A DNA stretch of 43,726 nt. Origin: Negativicutes bacterium. GTDB lineage: Bacteria > Bacillota_C > Negativicutes > Sporomusales_B > JARLHX01. The stretch lies in assembly GCA_031292015.1 (NCBI GenBank), contig JARLHY010000182.1, positions 1-43,726 of the forward strand, in the 5' to 3' direction. The stretch's first letter is position 1. Each line of letters starts with the position of its first letter. Shown here in pieces: positions 24,347 through 32,774 of the stretch. The translations under genes and the position numbers were made by a program. Under the pieces are notes generated by a model. That model did not search any database. It saw nothing but the letters and a program-made list of their open reading frames with translations, and was not told the DNA's origin.

Positions 24347-25360
24347 ATGAATGTCCGCGAACGTATTGAGGAACAGGAATACAAAATATTGTCGCCTCTG
24401 GCGGCAAAAAGCCGCGACGCGGCAAGAGAGAAAGACGAGGCGCCCTGTGACTTCCGGACGGCCTTCCAACGGGACAGGGACCGCATCATTCACAGCAAAT
24501 CCTTCCGGCGGCTGAAGCACAAAACCCAGGTCTACATCGCTCCCGGCGACCACTACCGGATGCGGATGACCCATAGTCTGGAGGTCGCGCAGATTTCGCG
24601 GACCATCACCAGGGGGCTGATGCTCAACGAAGATCTGACTGAGGCGATCGCCATGGGGCATGACGTCGGACATACACCGTTCGGGCACGCCGGCGAGGAT
24701 GCCTTGCGCGAGATTCTCGGTCATTACGCCCACAATGAGCAGAGCCTGCGGGTGGTGGAATACCTCGAACGCGGCGGGCGAGGCTTAAATCTGACTGTCG
24801 AGGTGAAGGACGGTATCGCCAACCATACCGGACCGAACCGGCCGCTCACCCTTGAGGCGAATATCGTCAGGATCGGTGATCGGGTCGCTTATCTTTGCCA
24901 TGACTATGACGACGGAATACGGGCCGGGATGCTGAGGCCCACCGATCTGCCGGAAAACGTCGCCAAGGTGCTGGGCACCAATCCGTCGGCGATGATCACG
25001 GTCATGGTCGCCGACATGATCAGATCCTCCAGCGACAAAAACGAGATCCGTCTGTCGCCGCGGGTGCTGAAAGCCATGGACGAATTCCGCGAGTTCATGT
25101 TTGTTGCCCTGTATAATTCAAAGCACCTGGAAGACGAGCGGCGCAAGGCCAAATACGTTATCCACAAGCTCTACGAGTATTTTATGGCCGCCCCCGGCGC
25201 CCTGCCCCAGGAATTCCTGGAGCGGGAAGATCGCTGGGGCCTGTCGGTGACGGTTACCGACTACATAGCCGGACTGACCGATCTATACGCGATTCGCCTG
25301 TTTGAGAAACTGTTTGTGCCAACAAGCGGCATCAGCAATCTGAGTTATCAGGACAAATGA
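24347..25360 (+). CDS. dgt: Deoxyguanosinetriphosphate triphosphohydrolase-like protein (HD family)
   Basis: 337 residues, matching the shorter dGTPase type 2 family. The HD motifs are complete: RMRMTHSLEVAQISRTI near 67, GHDVGHTPFGHAGEDAL near 104, and later RIGDRVAYLCHDYDD. It hydrolyses dNTPs, classically dGTP, to the nucleoside and triphosphate, helping set dNTP pools. It also carries FRTAFQRDRDRIIHSKSFRRLKHKTQV in pieces, typical of the family. GGGAGG precedes the ATG. In many clostridia this gene lies just before dnaG; here about 15 kb of other DNA separates them. Confidence 0.95.
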   Translation: MNVRERIEEQEYKILSPLAAKSRDAAREKDEAPCDFRTAFQRDRDRIIHSKSFRRLKHKTQVYIAPGDHYRMRMTHSLEVAQISRTITRGLMLNEDLTEAIAMGHDVGHTPFGHAGEDALREILGHYAHNEQSLRVVEYLERGGRGLNLTVEVKDGIANHTGPNRPLTLEANIVRIGDRVAYLCHDYDDGIRAGMLRPTDLPENVAKVLGTNPSAMITVMVADMIRSSSDKNEIRLSPRVLKAMDEFREFMFVALYNSKHLEDERRKAKYVIHKLYEYFMAAPGALPQEFLEREDRWGLSVTVTDYIAGLTDLYAIRLFEKLFVPTSGISNLSYQDK

Positions 25361-25448
25361 GACCGTTGCTCTAATTCGCAGGACCGTTTGGAGGGCGGCA
25401 GCATAAGGGGCAATGAACGGCTTATTTATAACGCATCGACTTTGGCTT

Positions 25449-25472
25449 GCTTCCATGCCACGGTATGGAAGC
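25449..25472. other. Perfect 24-base hairpin upstream of the nitroreductase gene
   Basis: GCTTCCAT and ATGGAAGC flank G-CC-AC-GG-T, giving a stem of up to 10-11 pairs with one G-T wobble. It lies 24 bases before the start codon. No T-run follows, so an operator or a mRNA 5' hairpin is more likely than a terminator. Confidence 0.45.
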
Positions 25473-25495
25473 TAACAGGAACAGGAGGAGAAAAA

Positions 25496-26065
25496 ATGTT
25501 TCGTGATTTAGTTTTACGCAACCGCTCTTACCGGCGTTTTTGGGAGGAGCACACCATCCCCTACGATACCATGCTTGAGCTTGTTGACCTCGGCCGCCTT
25601 ACGCCTTCCGGTGCCAATAAGCAGCCCCTGAAGTACATGATCTCTTGTGACAAAGCCAAAAATGAACTGATTTTCTCGACGCTGCTATGGGCCGGGTACC
25701 TGTCCGACTGGCCGGGACCGGAAGCAGGGGAGCGGCCGTCGGGGTATGTGGTGATTCTTCAGGATAAAAAGATCGGAACCAGTATGGTGGATCACGGTAT
25801 AGCGGCCCAGACCATCCTGCTGGGGGCAACCGAACTCGGGTTGGGCGGCTGTATGCTCGGCAATGTCAAACGGGAGGAGTTAAGGCAATTGCTCAACATT
25901 CCCGACCAGTTTGATATACTCCTGGTCCTGGCCCTGGGTAAGCCGAAAGAGACAGTCGTGATGGAGGAACTGAAAGAAGGCGGCGATATCAAATACTGGC
26001 GCGACGGCGAGAAGGTTCACCATGTTCCCAAGCGCAAGCTGAAAGAAGTTATTGTAGAGATGTAG
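25496..26065 (+). CDS. Nitroreductase family protein
   Basis: 189 residues. The N-terminus MFRDLVLRNRSYRRF carries the FMN-phosphate-binding arginines of the family (RSYRRF); LVDLGRLTPSGANKQPLKY and the C-terminal GATELGLGGCMLG are the other flavin-site motifs. These dimeric flavoenzymes reduce nitro or quinone compounds with NAD(P)H, but the natural substrate of this branch is unknown. AGGAGG precedes the ATG at 25496. A terminator follows. It is a single gene, possibly co-transcribed with dgt. Confidence 0.9.
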   Translation: MFRDLVLRNRSYRRFWEEHTIPYDTMLELVDLGRLTPSGANKQPLKYMISCDKAKNELIFSTLLWAGYLSDWPGPEAGERPSGYVVILQDKKIGTSMVDHGIAAQTILLGATELGLGGCMLGNVKREELRQLLNIPDQFDILLVLALGKPKETVVMEELKEGGDIKYWRDGEKVHHVPKRKLKEVIVEM

Positions 26066-26153
26066 CTTTCATCTCTTAAAAACTCTGCCTGCGAAGCAGG
26101 ATATGAAGTCGCGTCACGCAACGAAAAAAGTCGTACGATTAGAAATTCGTATT

Positions 26154-26193
26154 GGTCGCAAGGGTCTGTAATTTGCCCTTAGCGACCTTTTTG
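26154..26193 (+). terminator. Terminator after the nitroreductase gene
   Basis: GGTCGC-A-AGGG pairs with CCCT-TA-GCGACC and is followed by TTTTT. Confidence 0.9.
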
Positions 26194-26307
26194 TTGCCGG
26201 GCGTCAGCCTCATTCCAGCGGTGGCGGGTGCTAAATAGGAAGCTTTTCGGCAGAAGCTCAGGTGAAGCAAATATACAAAAACCAATCCTGAAATTATATA
26301 TTGAATT

Positions 26308-26338
26308 GGCAGGAATTCTGTCCTTTTTTGGGAATGTG
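26308..26338. repeat. GGCAGGA-type intergenic motif, copy A
   Basis: GGCAGGAATTCTGTCC followed by GGGAATG. It shares the GGCAGGA-N-T...TCC...GG-N-GAAT layout with 40021-40050. It lies in the 338-base gap upstream of the LuxR-type gene; the rest of the gap has a small CCTGCGAAGCAGG hairpin near 26090 and no gene. Confidence 0.35.
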
Positions 26339-26403
26339 TATCAGGATAGTTTTATTGATAACAGTCCCGCTAAATCATGAGCAACCCACAGGATGGTGCT
26401 TCT

Positions 26404-28893
26404 ATGGAGAAAACGAGGCAATACAATACAAAAAGCTTATATTTCTCCCAGCGGATAACGAAAGCAATGGCGGGAAGTTGCAATTATCCGCTTACCCTCG
26501 TCGAAGCGCCGATGGGCTACGGGAAAACCACGACTGTAAAGGGGTATCTAAATAAATCCGATGCCCATATATTGTGGCAGGTTGTCCATAATAATTCGCT
26601 GAGCAGCTTTTGGAAAGGATTTAGTCGCTTATTCGCCAAATTGAATGAAGAATGCTCGCAAAGCCTGCTGCAGCTTGGCTTTCCAGTCGACAGCGCTTTA
26701 ATGCAGGAAGCTTTGCGGATTATTGGTGAGATCAAGATAGCTGACAAAACCGCACTGGTGATTGATGACTATCATCTGATAGAAAGTCCCGCAGTCAACC
26801 GCTTGATTCAGCTTTTGGCAAGTAACGAAATAACCAATTTAAATATCATTTTAATCGCGCGTTTTGCCCAGCTTCAAAATAGCAAGGAGTTCAAGCTCAA
26901 AGGCTATTTGCATTATATAGGAAAAGAAACGTTTGAGCTTTCGCCGCAGGAAATCGCTGAATACTACAAAACGTGCGGGATTAGTCTCAACAACGCTGAA
27001 ACCGAAAAGCTGTCTGCCATGACCGAAGGCTGGATCAGCGCCCTATACCTGTTTATGCTGGAATTTATCGCCGAGGGCAGCTATACGCCGGGAAAAACCA
27101 TCTATAAGCTGATAGAAAAAGCGATATATAAGCCGCTTTCCGATGAGACTAAAGATTTTCTTGTTACCATGTGCATTTTTGACGGTTTTACCCTCAAGCA
27201 GGCCGTCCACATGTGGGGGAAAGAAGCTGCCGGCGAGCTTCTGACTGAGATAACGAACAAAACCGCTTTCGTAAAATATGACGGCAGAACCAAAACCTAT
27301 TATATGCATAATATCTTCACAGGTTTTCTCCGGGAAACGCTGGCCAGAAAAGACGGCCGCTATAAAAACGACCTATATCAAAAAGCGGCCCGGTGGGTCC
27401 AAAGAATAGGCGACTACCTCGCTGCGCGGCGCTATTTTTATGAGTGCGGCGATTTTGACGGTGTCCTTGTTGCTCTGGAAGAAGACCGATCGAATGATTT
27501 TACCGCAACGAATAAAGAGTCGCTTAAAAAGTATATGGCCGAATGCCCCTGGGAGGTCAAATTCCGTCATCACTATGCGCTGCTTATCTTTGCCATGCAT
27601 TTGTTTGTTCACAATGAGCAGGAATTGTTTCACAAAACCTGCAAGGACTTCATTGAGAATATGGAACTGGATGAAAGCTTGAAACCCGACCTGCGGAACC
27701 GGCTTTTAGGGGAGCTTGAGCTTTTGCTCAGTTTTGCCGAATTCAACGACCTGAAAAAAATGTCGGCCCGCCATCAGAAAGCCTGGGAGCTGCTTAATCA
27801 GCCGGCATCTATTTATGATGCCGGGACGAATTGGACATTTGGATCGCCATCGGTACTGACCCTTTATTACCGGGAAAGCGGTAGACTTGCAGAGCATATT
27901 CACGATTTCAAGGAAGCAATGCCCCATTACTATCGTTTGACAAATGGACACGGCTCCGGCGCGGAATACGCCATGGAGGCAGAAGCATACTTTAACCAGG
28001 GCGATTTTAAAAACGCTGAGGTTTCGGCACACAAAGCCTTGCTCAAGGCGCAAGCGGGAATGGATGAGGCTATCGTTTTCAGCGCCCAGTACCTTAAGGT
28101 GCTCATTTCTTTTATGAAGGGCGATCTAGCCCAGATGACGGCGATTATGCATACAATGCGAGAGGATATGCCAAAAGGAAAGGCATCTGATTTCATCCAT
28201 ATCGTTGAAATCTGTGAGGGCTGTATCTATGCCTATCTTGACCAAGAGGACAAAATCCCGGAAAGACTTTTGAAAGCTGATGTAGGCAACATCCGCCTAA
28301 GGTTTCCCGCGTTTCCGTTTTTTAATGTCATGTATGGCAGAGTGCTGTTAATAAAAGGAGAATACTTCAAGCTGATCGGAAGTGCGGAGCATTTTATTCA
28401 GATAGCTTCCGTTTTTCAGAATCAGCTGGGGTTTGTTTATACCTATATCTATCTTGCGGCGGCATATTATAAAATATGCAGGGAAGAGGAGGCCCTCTCA
28501 AACCTTAAAAAAGCGCTGGAAATTGCCATGCCGGACAGGCAGTTCATGCTTTTTTCGGAAAACTGCGATTATATTGAGCCACTTCTTAAAAAAATTGCCG
28601 CAGAAGGCAGCTATCGCGAAGAAATCAGGCAGATCATAAAGCTATATCAACTATACCGGAAATCCAAAGAGCAAATGCTCCATGAGCATTTCACAGGGAG
28701 CCCCCCTAAACTGACCGGGCGGGAACTGGAGATAGCGCACCTTGCGGCTGAAGGGATAACCAATAAAGAAATCGGCGCACGGCTGTTCATCTCGGAAAAC
28801 ACAGTCAAAATGGCGCTTAAAGGCGTTTTTGAAAAGCTGGGCGTCAACTCAAGGGTTTTGTTGAAGCAAGGTTTGAATAACCTCAACCAGTAA
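26404..28893 (+). CDS. Large LuxR-family transcriptional regulator (LAL / MalT-like)
   Basis: 829 residues. An N-terminal STAND-type ATPase has Walker A EAPMGYGKTTT near 36 and Walker B ALVIDDYHL near 118. A long helical TPR-like sensor region (about 330-740) follows, then a C-terminal LuxR/GerE helix-turn-helix (LTGRELEIAHLAAEGITNKE and SENTVKMALKGVFEKLGVN, about 768-825). Such proteins bind an inducer through the TPR part and activate nearby genes; an MFS gene follows on the same strand. AGGATGG lies eight bases before the ATG at 26404; an ATG at 26377 has no ribosome site. Base use is visibly A+T-richer than in the neighbours, suggesting transfer. Confidence 0.9.
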   Translation: MEKTRQYNTKSLYFSQRITKAMAGSCNYPLTLVEAPMGYGKTTTVKGYLNKSDAHILWQVVHNNSLSSFWKGFSRLFAKLNEECSQSLLQLGFPVDSALMQEALRIIGEIKIADKTALVIDDYHLIESPAVNRLIQLLASNEITNLNIILIARFAQLQNSKEFKLKGYLHYIGKETFELSPQEIAEYYKTCGISLNNAETEKLSAMTEGWISALYLFMLEFIAEGSYTPGKTIYKLIEKAIYKPLSDETKDFLVTMCIFDGFTLKQAVHMWGKEAAGELLTEITNKTAFVKYDGRTKTYYMHNIFTGFLRETLARKDGRYKNDLYQKAARWVQRIGDYLAARRYFYECGDFDGVLVALEEDRSNDFTATNKESLKKYMAECPWEVKFRHHYALLIFAMHLFVHNEQELFHKTCKDFIENMELDESLKPDLRNRLLGELELLLSFAEFNDLKKMSARHQKAWELLNQPASIYDAGTNWTFGSPSVLTLYYRESGRLAEHIHDFKEAMPHYYRLTNGHGSGAEYAMEAEAYFNQGDFKNAEVSAHKALLKAQAGMDEAIVFSAQYLKVLISFMKGDLAQMTAIMHTMREDMPKGKASDFIHIVEICEGCIYAYLDQEDKIPERLLKADVGNIRLRFPAFPFFNVMYGRVLLIKGEYFKLIGSAEHFIQIASVFQNQLGFVYTYIYLAAAYYKICREEEALSNLKKALEIAMPDRQFMLFSENCDYIEPLLKKIAAEGSYREEIRQIIKLYQLYRKSKEQMLHEHFTGSPPKLTGRELEIAHLAAEGITNKEIGARLFISENTVKMALKGVFEKLGVNSRVLLKQGLNNLNQ

Positions 28894-28931
28894 AAAAGTT
28901 ATAATACTTCCCGGTAGGTAGTATCAGGGAA

Positions 28932-28972
28932 AAAATCCACTGTACAATTTTTGTAGGGTGGATTTTTATTTT
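28932..28972 (+). terminator. Terminator after the LuxR-type gene
   Basis: AAAATCCAC pairs with GTGGATTTT, with an inner TACAA/TTGTA extension, followed by TTATTTTT. Confidence 0.85.
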
Positions 28973-29068
28973 TGATTGCGAACACGATTTTGCGCCGTAT
29001 TCACCAGCACAGGGCTATGGTTGGCAATAGGATTCAATTAGGGATTGAAGTAATATTCTGGCTATTTT

Positions 29069-29099
29069 AATTGACAGTCAATTGTATTGGAAATAGAAT
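29069..29099 (+). promoter_or_regulatory. Sigma-A promoter with palindrome over the -35, upstream of the MFS gene
   Basis: TTGACA (29071) and TAGAAT (29094) are 17 bases apart, a strong promoter. The -35 lies inside the perfect palindrome AATTGACAGTCAATT (29069-29083), a possible operator. The start codon is about 145 bases further on; that leader is A+T-rich with repeated GGAAATAGA words and no gene. Confidence 0.65.
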
Positions 29100-29249
29100 G
29101 GAAGTAGATTTTATAATATGGAAATAGATGTATTCGGCTAGATTCCATTAATGATGGGTGTCGGAGCACTCAGTTTGGGGAAAGGAGAGGAGATTTGTCG
29201 AACCTATCTTCTTGGCGGTGAAAATACCACATTATAAGGAGGAAATAGG

Positions 29250-30608
29250 ATGATCAGGAGTACGTTGTATCGATTCCGGTATTTACTGTTGGCAATCTTA
29301 ACATTTTGTTTTGCTATTCAGGTTCTTGACCGGGTAAAGACTGCGGTGCTTATTCCCTTTATCAGCCAGGATATCGGCCTCAGCAATTTTCAGATCGGTA
29401 TCGGCATGGCTATCATGATGGTATTTTACGGTCCGACCCAGATGTTGACAGGCTGGCTGTGCGACAAATTCGGTTCCCGCCGCCTGGTGATTTTTTCTAT
29501 CGCCACATGGAGCGTGATGACCTATTGGCTGGGTTTAATCGGTTCAGTTGAAGAATGGTATCTGCGGATGGCTTTATTCGGCATCCTGATCGGCACCGAG
29601 TTTATTCCCACCACCAGGCTGCTGGTGCGATACTTTCCGCCCCTGCAGCGAGCCAGAGCCCAAAGCGTGCTGTCGGTGGCCTGGATCGTCACACCGGCAC
29701 TGGCCCCGATCGTCAGCACCTGGATGTATGTGACTTTGGGCAACAGCTGGCGCGAGGTTTTTTTCTTCCTGGCTTATGTAGGCATCATTCCTTTGCTGCT
29801 GGCGGTCATGTTCGTTTTCGATAAACCCGAGAATAACCGCTTTGTGAGCAAGGACGAGGCGGTGGAGTCTTATGAAGAGGAAATCCAGCGTGGTCTCATC
29901 ACCGAGCAGGATGTCCGGAGCGGCAACTTCAAGCTGATTGAGGAAAAAGACAACACCCAGGACATGTCTTTCCTGCAGATGTTGAAAACGCCGGGCTATA
30001 TCCCGCTGATTTTTGTTTATGTCGCAGCGCAACTGGCGTATTGGGGTGTCATGACTTTTTCGGCGCAGTACCTCACCCAGGTGCACCAGTTCAATGTTAT
30101 GAAAATGGGAATGTGGGCGTCGCTATATTTCGCCGCCGGGGCTGTCGGCTCGTTCGTCAGCGGTTATGCCAGCGACCATGTCTTCAAAGGACGGCGTAAG
30201 CCGATGCTGATTGTCTGTTTTGTCAGCATGATTCCGTTTGTTATCTTATTGGCGAATCTGGAAAAAGGTATTTCGCCGTTTATTCTGCTGTTAACTTTGG
30301 CTGGCGCAGGTTTCTTCTCCAATATGGTATGGGCGCCGGCCATCAGCTATCCGGCCAACTTGTTTCCGGTCAAGGTTTATGGCAAAGCCATGGGGCTTGT
30401 CAACGGCGTGGCTTATGTGCTGGGGGCGGCGTCGCCCTTCATTATGGGATGGCTGATTGTCACCGATCCGGTCAGCAAAGTATCCAATTATTTATACGCC
30501 TGGATGTGGGTGGCCGCTACCGCCGTGCTCGGGATTGTCGCGTCAAGCATGCTGGTGGACAAAAAAGGAACAGCTGAAAGCCCAGGCAAAACGATGCAAT
30601 TTCATTAA
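29250..30608 (+). CDS. MFS transporter
   Basis: 452 residues with about 12 hydrophobic helices. The loop 2-3 signature GWLCDKFGSRRLV near residue 68 and a similar DHVFKGRRKP between helices 8 and 9 mark the Major Facilitator Superfamily; the overall look is of the anion:cation symporter (organic acid/sugar acid) branch. A long central cytoplasmic loop (about 190-245) is charged. TAAGGAGGA precedes the ATG. It is probably controlled by the LuxR-type gene upstream. The substrate is unknown. Confidence 0.88.
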   Translation: MIRSTLYRFRYLLLAILTFCFAIQVLDRVKTAVLIPFISQDIGLSNFQIGIGMAIMMVFYGPTQMLTGWLCDKFGSRRLVIFSIATWSVMTYWLGLIGSVEEWYLRMALFGILIGTEFIPTTRLLVRYFPPLQRARAQSVLSVAWIVTPALAPIVSTWMYVTLGNSWREVFFFLAYVGIIPLLLAVMFVFDKPENNRFVSKDEAVESYEEEIQRGLITEQDVRSGNFKLIEEKDNTQDMSFLQMLKTPGYIPLIFVYVAAQLAYWGVMTFSAQYLTQVHQFNVMKMGMWASLYFAAGAVGSFVSGYASDHVFKGRRKPMLIVCFVSMIPFVILLANLEKGISPFILLLTLAGAGFFSNMVWAPAISYPANLFPVKVYGKAMGLVNGVAYVLGAASPFIMGWLIVTDPVSKVSNYLYAWMWVAATAVLGIVASSMLVDKKGTAESPGKTMQFH

Positions 30609-30671
30609 CGGTTTTGATTACCGCCTCCGGAGCCGGTCGCTGATCCGGCGAAATGTTGCCGGAAAATCAAT

Positions 30672-30733
30672 AAGGCGAAGCCTTCTGACAGTCGTCAGAA
30701 GGCTTCGCTTCGTCCTTGGCCCGTTTTCGGGCC
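30672..30733. terminator. Double hairpin between convergent genes
   Basis: GCGAAGCCTTCTGAC and GTCAGAAGGCTTCGC form a 15-bp perfect stem with a 4-base loop, followed by a second hairpin GGCCCGTTTTCGGGCC (30718-30733). They separate the plus-strand MFS gene and the minus-strand regulator and can serve both directions. Confidence 0.8.
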
Positions 30734-30734
30734 T

Positions 30735-32600
30735 TCATATTGTAATACCCAACCGGCGTATTTTCCGCCACAGCGTGGAGCGGTCGATACCCAGGATTTC
30801 GGCGGCCTTTGACTGGACGCCCCTGGCTTTTAACAGGGCTGACCGTATTTCCTCGGTCTCCTGATTGTCAATCAGGATTCGTACCGGATTATCATTCCAT
30901 TTTTCCAGGACCGGGAGGATGTGCCGCGATTCCACCGTCTGTTCCTGACAGTAGGCTACCACCCGTTCCATGACATTCTGCAGTTCACGGATATTTCCGG
31001 GCCATTCATAGCCTTCCAGGGCTTTTACGGCGGCCGGATGGAGGGTCAGTCGGCGGCCGGACGCTTGGCCGTAGCTCTGGAGAAACCGCTCGGCAAAGGG
31101 CAGGATGTCCTGCTTGCGCCGGCGCAGGGGCGGCAGTTCAAGCTTCAGGACATTCAGGCGAAAGAATAGATCTTCCCGGAATTTAGCTTCTTTGACCAAC
31201 CGTTTCAGGTCTTTGTTGGAAGCGGCGATTACTCTGACATCAATGGAGATGACGCGGTCGCTGCCAAGCCGCATGACCGACCGTTCCTGCAGGACGCGCA
31301 GCAGGCGGCTCTGATTGACGTAATCCATTTCGGCGATTTCATCCAATAAGATAGTTCCGCCGTGGGCGAGTTCAAAAATCCCCGGTTTACCTTCCTTGGT
31401 TGCTCCGGTAAAAGCGCCGGCCACATAGCCAAAGAGTTCGCTTTCCAGGATCTGACCGGGCAAGGCCGCGCAGTTTATCGCCACAAAGGGACCGTTCCTG
31501 CGGCTGCTGGCGTTATGAATACTCTGGGAGAAGACTTCTTTGCCTGTGCCGGTTTCGCCGGTGATCAGGATGTTGGAACCGGTGAGGGCAAATTCCCTGG
31601 CCAGCTTGATTACCTGGGCGATGACCGGGCTGCCGCCGATGATGTCGCTGAAGCCAAATTTGGCGATGTGTCCCTTGTTATATACTTCCTGCCTGATGCG
31701 GGCCTCGGCCTGCTGGATTTTTGTGATATCCTGAAAGGCGATCACCAAGCCGGTGGGTTTGCGGTTTACAATGATGGGGACTTTGTTGCAGAGCACTTTT
31801 AAGCCCCGGATGGTAAGGATCTCGTTGACCGCTTGCCGGCAGTCGGTCATCAAATTTTCCAGATTGAGATTCGGCCAAATTTTGTCGATGGGTTGCCCCA
31901 TAAAAGCCGGGGCCTTCACATTCAAAAGTTTTTGGGCCGTCATATTCATGCTGGTAATTTTTTGATCGCGGTCCACGGTGATAAGGCCGTCATGAACATA
32001 GTCAAAAACGATGGTTAAAAGGCTTCTCTTGGCTTTTTCGAGTTCGATGGCCCTGGCAATATGCTCCGCCTCCTGGGCGGCCTGGACAATACCTTCATCA
32101 CCGCTTTCGATGAAGACAGAGGGGAAGCCCCTGGCTTCGGCGTCGCGGACGGAAACCGCTCCGCCCAGGATAACATCAGCTCCTTCGCTGATTGCTTTTG
32201 CCACCATGGTTTCGGCTTCGTTGTCGTTGTGGATATTGTAGTGGCGGAGGTTGACGTCCAAAATGGCGGCGAGACAATCGATGCCGATGACCATGGTCTC
32301 ATAGGCAACAACCGCGATATTCGTGCCGTATTTTCGGGCCTTCTCCACAGCCCGGATGATGTCAAAGCCGGTTATCGGCAGTTCTACGATGGTGGCCGGC
32401 AGCCCTGATCTTTTTAATAAGGCGGCGGTGCCCGCCCGGGCGATAATGATTTCATATCCCTGCTCAACCAACTTCCGGGCGGACTCAATCTTTTTATTCA
32501 GGCTGCAATATTCCACATGAATCTGGTGCTGATCCTGCAGGGCTTTTTTGATGACAGGCACCATCTGGGGGTGGGGGATTAAAAAAGCAATTGTGCCCAC
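30735..32600 (-). CDS. Sigma-54-dependent transcriptional activator with PrpR_N sensor domain
   Basis: 621 residues from the GTG at 32600, six bases after GGAGGTG. An N-terminal PrpR_N sensor domain (about 1-185) is followed by a PAS domain (about 200-310), then the AAA+ sigma-54 interaction domain with Walker A GETGTGKEVF near 346, the sigma-54 contact loop GAFTGA near 395 and Walker B GGTILLDEIAEM. A Fis-type helix-turn-helix ends the protein (SKAAEILGIDRSTLWRKI). PrpR-type activators sense small carboxylic acids such as 2-methylcitrate. It is divergent from the organic-acid operon, whose promoter has a -24/-12 box. A frame extension of 43 residues upstream is unsupported. Confidence 0.95.
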   Translation of the reverse strand: MGTIAFLIPHPQMVPVIKKALQDQHQIHVEYCSLNKKIESARKLVEQGYEIIIARAGTAALLKRSGLPATIVELPITGFDIIRAVEKARKYGTNIAVVAYETMVIGIDCLAAILDVNLRHYNIHNDNEAETMVAKAISEGADVILGGAVSVRDAEARGFPSVFIESGDEGIVQAAQEAEHIARAIELEKAKRSLLTIVFDYVHDGLITVDRDQKITSMNMTAQKLLNVKAPAFMGQPIDKIWPNLNLENLMTDCRQAVNEILTIRGLKVLCNKVPIIVNRKPTGLVIAFQDITKIQQAEARIRQEVYNKGHIAKFGFSDIIGGSPVIAQVIKLAREFALTGSNILITGETGTGKEVFSQSIHNASSRRNGPFVAINCAALPGQILESELFGYVAGAFTGATKEGKPGIFELAHGGTILLDEIAEMDYVNQSRLLRVLQERSVMRLGSDRVISIDVRVIAASNKDLKRLVKEAKFREDLFFRLNVLKLELPPLRRRKQDILPFAERFLQSYGQASGRRLTLHPAAVKALEGYEWPGNIRELQNVMERVVAYCQEQTVESRHILPVLEKWNDNPVRILIDNQETEEIRSALLKARGVQSKAAEILGIDRSTLWRKIRRLGITI

Positions 32601-32652
32601 TTGCAACACCTCCGCAACAAATGCAATAGTTTTACAACAATGATAAAACAAT

Positions 32653-32668
32653 TTGCCAAAACTGGCAA
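32653..32668. promoter_or_regulatory. Candidate activator-binding site (inverted repeat)
   Basis: TTGCCA-AAAC-TGGCAA is a perfect 6-bp inverted repeat in the divergent control region, 44 bases upstream of the -24 box. It is a plausible upstream activating site for the PrpR_N-type regulator. Other GCAA/TTGC words lie around it. Confidence 0.45.
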
Positions 32669-32711
32669 TGGTTTTGCTCCGAAAATACTGAATATTGCTG
32701 CATTGGCGGCT

Positions 32712-32728
32712 TTGGCACGGAAATTGCA
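32712..32728 (+). promoter_or_regulatory. Sigma-54 (-24/-12) promoter
   Basis: TTGGCACGGAAATTGCA matches the consensus TTGGCACGnnnnTTGCW at every fixed position, with GG and GC spaced correctly. It lies 47 bases before the MFS start codon and faces the five-gene operon. Confidence 0.92.
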
Positions 32729-32774
32729 ACTTGTTCCTGTGAAATGGATCGAATAGAAAAGCGGGGTGACAGGC

